Counted from the first letter of the stretch, positions 9,561 through 22,441 are shown. The stretch is 22,441 nucleotides of DNA from Cladosporium sp. IMV 00045 (GCA_001931905.2 MSJI02000515.1:1-22441), one strand, 5' to 3'. A program made the numbers and translations. The notes: generated by a model from the letters alone, not told the origin.

Positions 9561-10630
9561 TGTGTGAGTGTGTGTGTGTTGTGTTTCTCTTTGACAATGG
9601 CGATCGTGAGGGTTGGAAATGGGCAGGGTTTGTTCGAGGAAAGTGCAGTCCTGGAGAAGCTCGAAAGCGGAAGCTTGTGACAAAATTCGGGCAAGCCTCA
9701 GGGCAATGACGCGGGGTGAAGCTGGTGAGGGCCGAAGAGTGATGAACGATCGGATAAAGGTAATGAGGAGTAACAAACCTGCGATAAACCAACACTCACT
9801 AACAAGGAAAAACACAGTTTAAATAGGTCGGTGAGGAGATCATCCAGCTTAATGGCAAGAGATAAGAGTTTACCATATCAGAGCTACACTCCAACCGTAA
9901 GAATGCTAGCTGCTTGGTATAGAAGTAAAGTCAAACAGACAAATTACCAATTAATCGACCAACCGAATAATGGAGGAGCACTAGCAGTCCAAGAATAAGA
10001 AAACCACTAACAACCAAGAGAAAGGAAATAAGATCTACGCGCTGAATCATGCTCATATCAACAGACCGCACTAAAACCAAGAGAAGTACGGCATGCCATT
10101 GAGAGCCAGCTCATAGACAAAAAGCGCGATTCCCCGACCGACGTATAAGTACCAACTACTACAATCTAATCAAAAAGCAGTAATGAAACATTGAAACAGC
10201 CTTTGATATGCAAGTGCAGTGTGTCGTACAAATGCAAAGACCGATTTATAGCTTCGAGAACAGCGACGACACTCTCCAGAGTGTGTGAACTACGCAAACG
10301 AGATGTTCGTAAAAAGGGAGAAAGTGGAAGAGTATAGAACTACAACAAAGACACTACAATTTTTCGCTATCGCTATCGTAGAGAACGGAACAACCCCCTC
10401 AAACATCCAACATCGGCGGCGGCGGCAGTGGCATGCCTGCTCTCCACCCTGTCGGAAGTCCATTCTGCATCTTTTTTTCTGATTCTGATTCTGATTCTTT
10501 CCAACAACATAAAAACCACACTTTCGAAACGTAATCCATTTTAAAGAAAGAAAATATTCCGAGCGCCAGGCCCTGAAGAGCATTCCTTTTCTCCGCATCG
10601 ACATCCAATCGATCTATCCCAACAATCGCT
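9561..10630. other. intergenic, RRP4 promoter and chitin synthase 3' flank
   Basis: The segment of about 1.07 kb sits between two minus-strand genes. Next to RRP4 is a GT-rich tract (about 9560-9582), and a TATTTAAA-like element reads on the minus strand at 9818-9825. The middle (9830-10400) is AT-richer and purine-biased on the plus strand, with no coding signal. A short period-6 repeat (GATTCT, 10477-10498) and a 7+7 inverted repeat (10269-10284) lie in the part that probably forms the chitin synthase 3' UTR. Confidence 0.55.
10477..10498. repeat. short GATTCT tandem repeat
   Basis: About 3.7 copies of a six-base unit lie directly after a run of seven T. Transcribed from the minus strand as part of the chitin synthase 3' UTR it would read as AGAATC units. 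It is probably a simple-sequence tract. Confidence 0.6.
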
Positions 10631-13529
<2,899 letters not shown>

Positions 13530-14841
13530 GTTGACAGCTGGAATGCAGGCAAAACGAAGGCAAGACTAGGGTGAAAGTTGGGCGGGTAAAGGGAGGAGAT
13601 GCGCGGGGTGCGCAGTGAGGGGGGAGGTGAAGCAAGAGGACAAAGAAAGTATGAGGGTCGGAGATGGATGATAGAAGGTAAGATGCCCCGGTAGTGAAGG
13701 GAGACAAAGAGCGGTGTTGGTAGTAGGATGGTGGTGGAGGGTAGTAGTAGTGGGCAGGGCAGCAGATGGAGCTTTCGCTGCTTTTGCGGGCAAGGAAGGG
13801 CAGGCAGAGGCAGAGGCTCAGATCAGGTCGAAGGTCAGGTCAGGCTTAGCGGTTTGGCCGTTGGCAGGCAAAGGCACAGCAGCTTGCAGGGTCCTCCTCT
13901 GTGAATGCCAATCCTCTCAGCCAGCCAGCCAGTCGTCAGCGAGCAACTCCTTTATCCTGCCTTCACTTGTGTTTCAACCCCAGACGCTCAGAGGTAGTGT
14001 GCAATCCGAAACCCTGGTGGTGCCGTGGCAGGGATGGGATTGGTTTGAAGATGCCGTTTGGGATTCCTTCTGGAAATGAAGGAGGGTGAAGAGTGATGAC
14101 CTGTGTTATTTCACCACCACCACCTACACACATACGCATGATTTGTTAGGGTCAAGTGATTCTTCTAGCTTGATTCTCGTATTTCACGTGCTTCCCTTCC
14201 CTTTCCCCAGACTTTCTTCCTCTTGCGGGACCAGACGCGTCACAAAACCGTTGCTGGGCTAAAAATTGACTTGCGCTACAGCAAAGCCGGACCATCCGCC
14301 CTCGCCGCCCGCTGCGCCTCTGAGAGCGGGCATTTCTTTTTCCCATCAAATGCCACAGAAGGAAAGAGAGAAAAAGATGCATCAGAAACGGTACAAAAGC
14401 TGCAAAGTGTCCTGCCATCAAACTTCTTCACCTGCGATCGGGCACAGACCATGCGACCCACCACACACATTTCTTATTAGACGCTGGCGTGTCAAACAGT
14501 CTAGCCTCTCCTTGAAAATAATAATGGGCTGGCCTCGCTGGCATGGCATGGCTTTCTTTCCACAAGGCGGCGGCATCTTGCCGTCCGTTCCTTGACTCGT
14601 AACCAAAAACCGCTCTCACCATCCAATGATATCGCCCTCTGCACTCTGCACAGCCTTGTCGCACAACAGCTTGCATTGGACAACCGTGCGTGCGTCTCGT
14701 ACTTCCACCTTGATTTTCTAATAATAACGAAGAAATAGAACCGTTGAGCATACAACACCACCATCGTCACTACTACTGCTTGGTGTGAAATAGCAAAAAG
14801 CTACCGTGGTAGTAGCAGTGGCAGTGGCGGCAGCAGTAGGT
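13530..14841. other. divergent promoter region, chitin synthase and DUF218
   Basis: The segment of about 1.3 kb separates two divergent start codons. The part next to the chitin synthase is purine-rich on the plus strand, so its leader would be pyrimidine-rich, and no minus-strand ATG occurs from 13530 to about 14120. It includes GTAGTAG-type simple repeats (about 13726-13752) and a CAGC repeat (about 13919-13932). Open frames here are short or lack ATG and show no known content. Confidence 0.55.
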
Positions 14842-15618
14842 ATGGCCTCGCAATTGCAACCCACCACCCACCTCGTCCTAGTCTGCTGCCACGCCACCTA
14901 CCGCGGCGTCGGCGACCCCAACGACGAAGCATCCTGGATCCTGCAGGACTTCCAGAAATCCTCCCCCAGCACAGGCAAGCAAGGCGAACACCTGACGTTC
15001 CTCGAACACATCCACGCAGCCGCGGCGATTGTGGCTCGAGATCCTCAGGCCTTGCTGTTGTTCTCCGGAGGCAAGACGCAGTCGCTGGTAGACCTGAGCG
15101 AAGCCGAGAGCTATCGTCGCGTGTACGAAATCAAACACGATGCCGTCGACGCAGCGCATGTCCATCAAGTCAACACCGAACCCCACGCAACAGACAGCTA
15201 CCAGAACCTGCTCTTCTCCCTCCTGCGCTTCCGCGACCTCACAAACTCCTACCCAGCCCGCGTGACCCTCATAACGCACGCGTTCAAATCGCAGCGCTTC
15301 TTAGAACTCCACGGTCCTGCGCTGAAATTCCCCGCGGAGAAGCTGCGCGTGCTGGGCATGAATCCGCCTTTCACGCGCGATGAGCTTGAGGATGTGCAGG
15401 AGGGAGAAAGGGTGAGGGGTTATGAACCCTTTGAGCGGGATTTGTATGGTGTGAAAGCGCTTTTGGGCGGAAAGAGGAGGGGGAGGGGGTGGAGTGGTGA
15501 AGTTGGTGGGAGGTTGGCGGGAGGTTTGGAAGATGAAGTCATGAGGTTATTAGAGTGGGACGGTGGGGAGAGTGGGAGGGAGGTTTTTCACGAGAGACTT
15601 CCTTGGGAAGGGACGTGA
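14842..15618 (+). CDS. DUF218 (YdcF-like) domain protein
   Basis: This is a 258-aa protein of the DUF218/YdcF superfamily, in the eukaryotic branch found across fungi as a conserved uncharacterised protein. The biochemical role is unknown; bacterial relatives include a nucleotide-binding protein and envelope proteins. Landmarks: LVLVCCHATYRG at 11-22 (first strand and loop), a conserved W32, LLLFSGGKT at 71-79 (the SGG motif), SEAESYRRVY at 86-95, TEPHATDSYQNLLFS at 112-126 (the acid/Ser/NLLFS block), and VTLITHAFKSQRF at 141-153. No signal peptide is visible, so it is probably soluble. The open frame reaches back to 14806 from a GTG, but the ATG at 14842 is the first ATG; the upstream residues are an Ala/Val repeat from GTAGCAGTGG-type simple sequence. 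The 3' end is very G-rich and encodes a Gly-rich tail. Confidence 0.87.
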   Translation: MASQLQPTTHLVLVCCHATYRGVGDPNDEASWILQDFQKSSPSTGKQGEHLTFLEHIHAAAAIVARDPQALLLFSGGKTQSLVDLSEAESYRRVYEIKHDAVDAAHVHQVNTEPHATDSYQNLLFSLLRFRDLTNSYPARVTLITHAFKSQRFLELHGPALKFPAEKLRVLGMNPPFTRDELEDVQEGERVRGYEPFERDLYGVKALLGGKRRGRGWSGEVGGRLAGGLEDEVMRLLEWDGGESGREVFHERLPWEGT

Positions 15619-16056
15619 CTGGAAGGTTTAGGGGAATCTCTCGCCCATGCATCATCCTCTTCCCCCTCTCGGCTTCGGGACTCACACTTGAGATGATGAG
15701 TCCTCGCAGAAACAACACTCTGCTGTCTCCAGGAGCTTTTACCATTCGCTCTTGTGATCCACGCAAAAAGCCGGCGCCAGCAGGCTCTCTTCAAGCCCAG
15801 CGCGCGCACACATGGGCGTTCAAACGAGACTTTGACATATTTTCGCCCGACAACGCGAGAAACAAAGCCCCCCCGCCACGCTGCTCCCACTCAACGTCCA
15901 TCGCAAAACTCCACAACTCAGGGGGGAAAGGGGAGAATTCCACGTCCACCCCCCTCGATACCTTAAGAATTCCATAGTGGGTTGACAACTCACAAGGGAT
16001 GGCGGTTGCATCTATCTGTCATGTCACCTCGAGAATTTCAGGTCGGCTCTGGATTG

Positions 16057-16077
16057 TTTTTTTTTTTTTTTTTTTTT
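16057..16077. repeat. poly(T) tract, 21 bases
   Basis: An uninterrupted run of 21 T is followed by CTTTCTTT. About 380 bases downstream there is an A12 run (16456-16467). These may be simple-sequence tracts or remnants of a retroposed tail; no target-site duplication was recognised. Confidence 0.6.
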
Positions 16078-17681
16078 CTTTCTTTGAAGATAGTTCTATG
16101 AGAGCATTCGCGTATTGTAAACGGGGGGGAACCTCGTGCTGCGCGGAGATAGGTGATCAGATGATGCCACCCACAACGCAACATTGATTCGTCGATGGGA
16201 AACGTCGTTGGTCCTTGGGCATGGTGTTTGCTTAGGGAGGAAGATGATCAGTCTGGCATAACTTTTCCAAGAGAAATAGAAGAGATACAGACCGGGAGAG
16301 AGTGCGAGTCGATGAAGAATGCCAGCACACTGGCCGAGATGTCATCGAAAAGCCCTTCCGACATAATAAGCGCCACGGCTCTCGTTCTCGCGACCCCAAA
16401 TGTGGTCAAGAAGCGTGCTTTCCCGCCGATCGGTCTCTTGATAAGAACTAAGGGGAAAAAAAAAAAAGTTTGAAAGATACCCTTCACATTTCGGGTAGAC
16501 TCAAAGACGAGCTAGAAAAGGAGCTGGCAGGGCAACAAAGCCGCAACAGGCCCAAGCCTCTCTCTTCAAACTCCAAGGCTCGGGTTGAGACTGAAGCGGC
16601 CGCGCATTTAGGAGCCATGTGTCAAGGTCGTGGCGTATGTCTTGACGTCGTCATGATTCTCATTTGCCTCGTGGGTGATGAATGAGGGCTTCAGGGCCGA
16701 GCTATCGAGTATCGATTCGTTAATAAGTAAAAAAGACTCGAGACTCACGGAAGCAAGGAATCAAAGTGGAAGGCGGTGGTAGTCGACGACGGGGGTCTTT
16801 GAAGCATAGAACGAGTAGTTGGATGACGTGATCTCTAATCTGTTGAGGAGACTGCTTGCTCGGAGCGGAGGGTTTGATGGGTAGATGGAAAACTTGGTGG
16901 TGAGTAAGAAGTATGTGGCATTCTCGAATGCGTCCGTTGAAGTACTTTCGAGGCTTGAGTGTTCCGCTAGGGCGCATATCACCCTGAGCGCTCACAGGTT
17001 GCTGAGTGACGAGCATGGCGAAGAAGGCGATCTCTCAGGGTCTTGATATAGTGCTTGAAGACATGATGGTTGGGACTATCTTTGTTCAAATTTGGTAGTC
17101 GTCTCTTTGGATGGGTCTCAAGTATTCTGAGCCCGCGGACTACTTCTTCGCGACATGAAGTTTTCCTTATGTTTGATCCCTGTCCATTGTATGAAAAGAG
17201 GTCAGAGTGAGCATTGAAAAGGTGAAGCAGCTATTCTCCTAGCTGCAGTCTCGCAATCACGGCAACTGGTCTGTATGCAACGAGAATAATGATACGACCG
17301 TTTATAGCATTTAAAGCGGCCGATCGTTTGCTTGCGCCGCATGAGTGCTGTTTAAACACGCTATACTTAATGACCAAGATACGTGACGTTGTTGCGCATG
17401 AGCATAAACGAAGAAACCGCTCACAGCCGATCTCTCGCAAGTGCAACATACATACATGTTCAGTCATTTGTAAAGTTGTTAGCATAGTGAACACACGCAC
17501 CAAACAGTCAGATATCGTCACACTGCATCAGAACATGGGAAATAAGGTCCAAAATACAAGCGGCCTTTGCGCGGCCCAGCAACTCCGCACCGTACATCCG
17601 TACCAAACACACATCCTACTTTGTCAGGCCACTCGGATCTTTGTTTGTAATTGCTCTCATATCGCCGGCATTACTCGCGCC

Positions 17682-17695
17682 TCGCTCGCGAGCGA
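17682..17695. repeat. 14-bp perfect palindrome
   Basis: TCGCTCGCGAGCGA equals its own reverse complement. It sits in a GC-rich patch of an otherwise moderate-GC interval. A self-complementary protein-binding site is possible; its function is unknown. Confidence 0.5.
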
Positions 17696-18547
17696 ACAAC
17701 TCCATTGAGCCGATATCGTCGAGGTGCATAGTAGCCATGTCAAGACACCTCAGTCAGAGCCCTGCCATAATGACGAAAACAATGCAGAAAATGTGAACAA
17801 ATCCCAACGAATGCGCCTCGGCACATCCTCTCTGCGCCGTAATCAACACCTAATGCATTGTAAATCATCTCAGCTCAGCTCAGCACGCGACGCAAGCAGC
17901 AGCAGGAACCGTCCGAGCCGTGCTAAACGAGCCCCCTTCAGCCTTACAAGTGCAGTATAGGAAGACGGCACTCCACTAGTGGCAGTAAGTAGGTAGGGAG
18001 GGAGATAGGTGAAAGTAGTCCCGACCGTGCTTCCACCTCTCGGGAAAAGCAGCGAGGTACAGTAGTACGAGGGAAAAAAGCTATAATCATCGCACAAACC
18101 CCAGGTGTGGCTGGTGAGGACAGGTCGATCAAGCGCGGGTGAGAGATTTCGTTCGGGGCCTGGTCCCGATCTAGGCTTGTCGGCTGCTTCCTAGCGGTAA
18201 ACTATTTGATTTCTGAGTGGGGGATGTCTCGTGATCAGGTCATGTGCAACGTAGAGGGGCTCGCGTATGGATCTAGACAATGTGGTGGATTGAAGGAGTC
18301 ACCTTTCGGAGGCTGTAGTCCGCAGTGACAAGTTGTGCTTTTGATCTGGAAAGAATCTAAGTCACGAGATCAATACCTTCTCGACCAATCCCAGATCGGT
18401 CAAGTGTCAGCCGCGTTAGCCGTCGATCTGGACCAAGTAGAGGAAGTGCTGCATGAGACGAGTCAAGAAAGTATTGCAGTATTGGAGGACCCTGGGCCCT
18501 ACTTGGGTCGGGAGGCCGCCTATTCGCTACGACCTTGGTGTAGAGAT

Positions 18548-18579
18548 ACACCGTGTACTGTTAGTATAGTACATGGTGT
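18548..18579 (+). ncRNA. possible RNA hairpin, 14-bp stem
   Basis: ACACCGTGTACT (18548-18559) faces AGTACATGGTGT (18568-18579). As plus-strand RNA the 12 positions all pair, one as G-U, and two more inner pairs close a four-base loop (18562-18565). The structure is visible, but its transcription and function are not shown; it is a candidate only. It would also suit a DNA inverted-repeat binding site. Confidence 0.25.
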
Positions 18580-20097
18580 CCTTGAGGAGACAGTTGGCCT
18601 TAGTCGTGTTGATCATGACGATACGAGGTATTCAGCAGTAGCACCAAGTAGTCCCAACAATGCAGCAACCCACCTCGTCGTACATCGGCCGCATGTTAAC
18701 GCACACCTATCATTCCAAGGAACAGAAAAAAAAAAAAGTGAAAGTGGTCTGACACCTGCCATCCTTCCACTCGGCAAACATCTCACCCGCGTGCTGTCAA
18801 CTGCCGAATCGGTACATAGCCCAGCTACCAAATCTACGTATCTTGGTGTTCAGCGCCTCCTAGGCAATGCATGCATTTTGATGCAGACGTCGGGAAAGAT
18901 CGGCAAGCCGACGTGTCTTTTTCCTTCCTTTTCCAGGAACTTTGATCTTTTCCGCTTGCATTATTCATGCGATGACACCCTCCGTACGAGGCATGACGTG
19001 TAGCGACAGACGCCATTTGCACGCTTCGATGCATGGAATGTCGCATCATACTATTCTTGCACTTGCGAGGTAGACATTTCTCCGTACTCACCGTCCCTCG
19101 GAGGGGAATGACTCGAGCAAACTTTTTTCATGGATTTCCTGATGCAATAGACGAATGCAGCAAGACGAGTCCAGTAGAATTTTAGTACTGACGCCAGCAC
19201 TAGTGTCGCCCAGCGAGTTCTGGAATTCTGAAGCCTTGCCTTGCTTTGCCTCGGAGCCGGGCGAATCGGCCACACCATTTGCTACTACTTGCATAGGGTG
19301 AGGCTCAGTTGCAGGGAACGCTAGTCGGGCCGAAGATAATGCCCAGCAAGAGAGACATGTGGCTAAGCAGGCAAGCCATGCAGCGCCGTCATTCGTTGGT
19401 GCATGATCTTTAGCCGGCCAGGCGCGGCTATTGTTGTCGGCATAGGGCTGCATTATGTGGCTGTCAAGCCATGCTTTTCCTACTTGCATGATCGCTGTGG
19501 CTGAACACGGAGATGTGCGTGGGCTTGGTCTTTCTGTGGCTTTCGCTGGGATGCTGTGCAGTCTCTATACCACATCATGACGGAGCATCGAATCAAGTCG
19601 TTGTTAATTGCACTGCCTACATGTAGAGAGGTAGATGGTATGCGATCATGCCGAGGTAACTATGATGTGACTCGATGATGTCTTCGATTAGACGGCGCCG
19701 TCGTGGCCTTGGCTTGGCGTCGCTCGTGTGTCTCGGGATAGGCTCGTATGCCCGATGTAAATGCAGAGCCGACGAACTTGCCACAGCGAGGACGACGCGA
19801 GACGCCGTATTCAGCGTGTTTGAGTGGTCGAAATGTAAGTTCAGTGAGTGTTCTGTATCGAAGGCAGCAGCATTTTGACGTGGACGATGTTCATCGAGTG
19901 ACTCGTCATGTAAATGATCACATGACAAGGTGGAATCAGATGTTTCCTGTTCCTGATTACACCCAAAACCTGGTTAGCGAGCGATGACTGGCAGGCCTCC
20001 TGTATTTTTGGCGGGCGATCGTATGCAATGGTCAGATGACTAGCGAGTGACAAAGCAAGTGTCGTGGATAGAGAGGCTAGCTGATACGCTCCGAGGC

Positions 20098-20114
20098 GTG
20101 GTCGATGCGACCAC
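20098..20114. repeat. 7+7 inverted repeat with 3-base spacer
   Basis: GTGGTCG and CGACCAC flank ATG. The dyad is perfect. It lies about 600 bp ahead of the start codon of the regulator-like gene and may be a binding site; no function is established. Confidence 0.45.
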
Positions 20115-20539
20115 TACTGCCTCATGATGGTGACGGCAAGGCTACAGTAGTATCGTCAACCAGGCGGCTGAGTAACAAAGTCTTGTTGATCAGCACACAG
20201 GATGCGAATCTCCAGAGGCATTATTGGGCAGCATCCCACCCACTTTGCGATACATGACTTGTACAGTGCGCATCGTGGACAGGCCGGGAAGACCAGTCAA
20301 GATGCAGGGCCAGGCGCATCTCGCGCATCGGTGCCATGCGTGGAATGGGCATAAGGACGGCCACCCCTGCAAAGAGCGTTGCGTGTGGCTGAGCATGCAG
20401 CACCCTCCTCGGCTCTAACTATCCGATCCAAGCGCTAGCGCCTGTTCCACCATCTTCTACATATCCACGGGCAGCGGTGCCTCCGGTCGAGAGCGAACTT
20501 GTTGATATACTCGCGGCATTCGCCCCTAAATCCGCTCGT

Positions 20540-20708
20540 TGCTAATTGTCACTCTTACAACTCATCATCCCGACTCACCACACCAACTCGCAGTCTCTCA
20601 CCAACACCCGCCGTCTTTCCGCCCCGTGCCATCCGAGCAAGCCCACAGAGTCCGCGCTGACAAAGACGAGACGTCTGGAGTCTTGGCATCTGGCTTCACT
20701 CTTAACTG
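20540..20708 (+). promoter_or_regulatory. C/T-rich 5' leader of the regulator-like gene
   Basis: The sequence is strongly depleted in G on the plus strand for most of its length (for example CTCATCATCCCGACTCACC), with no upstream ATG. This is the usual look of a fungal 5' UTR just after the transcription start. A stress-element-like CCCCT occurs at about 20524. The start of transcription is inferred, not seen. Confidence 0.4.
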
Positions 20709-22441
20709 ATGTCGTCACCGACTCGCAGCCATTTTCTGGTCCCGACGACTTCCATTGCCTACAACCACAACCACACCACACCCTCAACCTTCTACTCGAC
20801 ACATCCAACGCAATTCGACTCTCAATCACCCTCGTCACAACACACTTTGGACAACGCCGCATATTTTCAGACGTTGGCATTCCCCCAGCAATCCTCGCAC
20901 TTCGGCGCCGGTCCCCATTCTTGCGCGTCGAACTCGCAAACCACACAATCGGAGCGCCCGAAGACAATTCCATACCTGACACCGTCTCCCTGGGCCGCCG
21001 CGCCTGAGCCGGCCGCGTTTGCCGATCCAATCTTCGCTCCACAGCAGTCGAGCGAGTCCATGTACAACAACGGACAATTTCGCAACAGCTTGGGACCATC
21101 AAGCACACCTTCACAGCAGTACCAGCAAGGTCTGAAAAGAGCGCGCGCGCACGAGCGCACACCTTCAGCATCCACGATCGCTTCCAACGGACCTGCGAGT
21201 CCATTCTCATACAACACCTCATTCCCACACATCGCATACCCCGAGAACACACCGCACTCACCTGCAGCGAACCTTTGGGATTTCTCAGGGTCGCAGGCTG
21301 ACCAAGCGCCGTTCTCCTTCTCGAAGAGTCCATTGAACTCTACCGACTCGTTCTACTTGAACGCTCCTGGCCACACATCCAGCCAGGCCGTGCATACTCC
21401 TGCTGCGCACCTTGCTATGAAGGGATTTGCCATTGATCATCACAACTTGGAAGATTTGCCCTCTGAGTTCCCACACTCATCACGCCAATCAATGTCGAGC
21501 GTTGGTCAAAATTCGCCCGCAACTCCCCGGTCAACGGTGGAGGATGGCGAGAACAGGCAGTTCAAACAGAACAACAATGGTGAGACTGCCTTCAATGCTG
21601 CAGATATCTGGGACGATTACTTACTTTACGTCGATCCAGATTACAGGCCAGCAAACCCCAACGTGCAGCTCCAACGAACAGAATCGGCAGCATACCAGGA
21701 TGAGCTCTACAACCCTGCCGACTTTTCCGCCGCACCGTCTTCGGCAGCACGTTCAAACAGGCACAGCAATCACACCAACAGTCTTTTGACGCCCCATCGC
21801 AATCTCGTGAACGAGCGTCTACAGACCGCAAACATCGCAAGATCAGTTTCACCGTCATCAGTATCAAGAGAACGATCGCCCTTCAGGCAAGGTTCGCCTC
21901 TAGCACCGGCGGCCAATGACGGCTGGAACTCATCAAGACCTGCAGTCGGTACCCAAGCCGGCATTAGGCAACAGCAAAAGGAGGAGAACGCTCAGGCAGA
22001 GATCGCTCAACATCGTCCTGCTCTTAACCGCGAGCCAACCAAGACAATCTCGCCAAAGGATGCGCTTCTGGATTACAATGATACCGATCAGGCTCCGCTC
22101 TTTCAGGACACAATACCCACAGGCTACAAGCAGCACTTTGGTGGCACTGAGAACTTTGGTCCCAATTTCTTTGGACAGGGCAGCGGCGCCTTCTCTGCCG
22201 GCCAGCCTACCAGTCAGCCGAACATGACTAGCTTCCGCGCCACCAACTCATCGGACGGCTTCTCCGGTGGCAATTTCCCAGTACAGGCTCCTTTCCAGAC
22301 TGGAAACTACCAGCAGGCGAACATGAACAACTACAACACTGGAGCCTTGTCAGAGACAACACCAGACTTTCCAGCACACCTCACTTCGATGGAGTCATCT
22401 ATGAGTGACAGCAACGCTATGCCCTCGTCACAAGAAGGCAA
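20709..22441 (+). CDS. partial large low-complexity protein, probable transcription factor
   Basis: An open frame of 577 codons plus two bases runs off the window end. The ATG at 20709 is the first after an in-frame stop (20703-20705), and no other ATG occurs in the C/T-rich leader back to about 20400. The protein is rich in Ser, Pro, Gln, Asn and Thr and looks disordered throughout, with Ser-Pro and Thr-Pro sites, a small basic patch (KRARAHER, about 143-150), an acidic-aromatic island (IWDDYLLYVDPDY, about 300-312), SVSRERSPFRQGSP near 385-400, and KTISPKDALLDYND at 445-458. Such N-terminal regions, and the last motif in particular, remind me of fungal C2H2 zinc-finger regulators of the Azf1/Msn2 kind, whose fingers are near the C-terminus. 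That assignment is recall-based and weak, since no DNA-binding domain is in view. Confidence 0.72.
   Translation, partial: MSSPTRSHFLVPTTSIAYNHNHTTPSTFYSTHPTQFDSQSPSSQHTLDNAAYFQTLAFPQQSSHFGAGPHSCASNSQTTQSERPKTIPYLTPSPWAAAPEPAAFADPIFAPQQSSESMYNNGQFRNSLGPSSTPSQQYQQGLKRARAHERTPSASTIASNGPASPFSYNTSFPHIAYPENTPHSPAANLWDFSGSQADQAPFSFSKSPLNSTDSFYLNAPGHTSSQAVHTPAAHLAMKGFAIDHHNLEDLPSEFPHSSRQSMSSVGQNSPATPRSTVEDGENRQFKQNNNGETAFNAADIWDDYLLYVDPDYRPANPNVQLQRTESAAYQDELYNPADFSAAPSSAARSNRHSNHTNSLLTPHRNLVNERLQTANIARSVSPSSVSRERSPFRQGSPLAPAANDGWNSSRPAVGTQAGIRQQQKEENAQAEIAQHRPALNREPTKTISPKDALLDYNDTDQAPLFQDTIPTGYKQHFGGTENFGPNFFGQGSGAFSAGQPTSQPNMTSFRATNSSDGFSGGNFPVQAPFQTGNYQQANMNNYNTGALSETTPDFPAHLTSMESSMSDSNAMPSSQEG

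Larger units (their letters stand above)
15619..20708. other. 5.1-kb gene-free interval
   Basis: No gene is supported in this long stretch. Candidate ATG frames (139 aa at 17289-17708 plus; 133 aa at 19088-19489 minus; 98 aa at 16720-17016 minus; 92 aa at 16195-16473 plus) show no recognisable domain. The longest frame (18335-19003 plus, 222 codons) has no early ATG. Contents that stand out are a T21 run (16057), A12 runs (16456 and 18726), a CAGCT repeat (about 17876), a 14-bp palindrome (17682), a 14-bp-stem hairpin (18548) and a 7+7 hairpin (20098). It lies upstream of the partial regulator-like gene at 20709, so it may be a long promoter or carry a noncoding transcript. Confidence 0.55.

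Noticed and set aside
8836..9795. 319-codon minus-strand frame overlapping RRP4
   Set aside because: It is rich in Arg/Pro/His and is a shifted-frame shadow of the GC-rich RRP4 gene.
9561..9815. N-terminal extension of RRP4 in the same frame
   Set aside because: No ATG upstream of 9560. The extension translates leader sequence including a GT repeat and gives a hydrophobic stretch foreign to RRP4.
10269..10284. Inverted repeat ACACTCT/AGAGTGT as a terminator hairpin
   Set aside because: The loop is only two bases, and hairpin terminators do not apply to fungal mRNA genes.
14806..14841. N-terminal Ala/Val extension of the DUF218 protein
   Set aside because: It begins at GTG and comes from trinucleotide-like simple sequence. 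The ATG at 14842 gives the usual family start.
16720..17016. 98-aa ATG open frame on the minus strand
   Set aside because: Short, no family, no sign of flanking introns or promoter.
17289..17708. 139-aa ATG open frame on the plus strand
   Set aside because: Cys/His-containing but with no motif, no promoter evidence and no family resemblance. It remains possible but is not supportable.
18335..19003. 222-codon plus-strand open frame
   Set aside because: It opens on GTG with no early ATG, has no recognisable domain, and spans the hairpin and an A12 run. Probably a chance frame.
19088..19489. 133-aa ATG open frame on the minus strand
   Set aside because: Its composition looks random and there is no recognisable domain or flanking gene signals.

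Overview
The window reads as nuclear DNA of a filamentous ascomycete. It has short spliceosomal introns of 49-65 nt with GT..AG ends and CTAAC/CTGAC-type branch points, a class III chitin synthase (a class of filamentous fungi), long intergenic spaces and no operon-like packing. Dothideomycetes is my best guess from the flavour of the proteins, but that is inference.

Layout from left to right: 1-962, no convincing gene. 963-3813 (+), EMC1, the large lumenal subunit of the ER membrane protein complex, with one intron and a 13-residue terminal exon. 3814-4707, spacer with three diverged direct repeats and a TATA box. 4708-5563 (+), an atypical short-chain dehydrogenase/reductase without a recognisable YxxxK catalytic motif, one intron. 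5954-6427 (-) and 6758-7846 (+), a divergent pair of very basic, low-complexity proteins; the second carries an AT-hook. 8529-9560 (-), RRP4, the S1/KH cap subunit of the RNA exosome. 10631-13529 (-), class III chitin synthase, five coding segments with three introns and one apparent 1-nt frameshift. 14842-15618 (+), DUF218/YdcF-like protein. 15619-20708, about 5.1 kb without a convincing gene but with several inverted repeats and homopolymer tracts. 20709 to the window end (+), the N-terminal 577 codons of a large Ser/Pro/Gln/Asn-rich protein, probably a transcription factor whose DNA-binding domain lies beyond the edge.

The genes do not form a pathway or cluster. EMC1 (membrane protein insertion), RRP4 (RNA decay and processing) and chitin synthase (wall growth) are core genes. 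I see no virus, transposon ORF, CRISPR array or secondary-metabolite backbone. I did not find a clear new system. The observations most worth checking are the chitin synthase frameshift, the SDR with a degenerate active site, the triple repeat in front of it, an RNA-type hairpin in the 5-kb gene-free interval, and a strand-composition switch (C-rich then G-rich on the coding strand) that recurs inside five genes.
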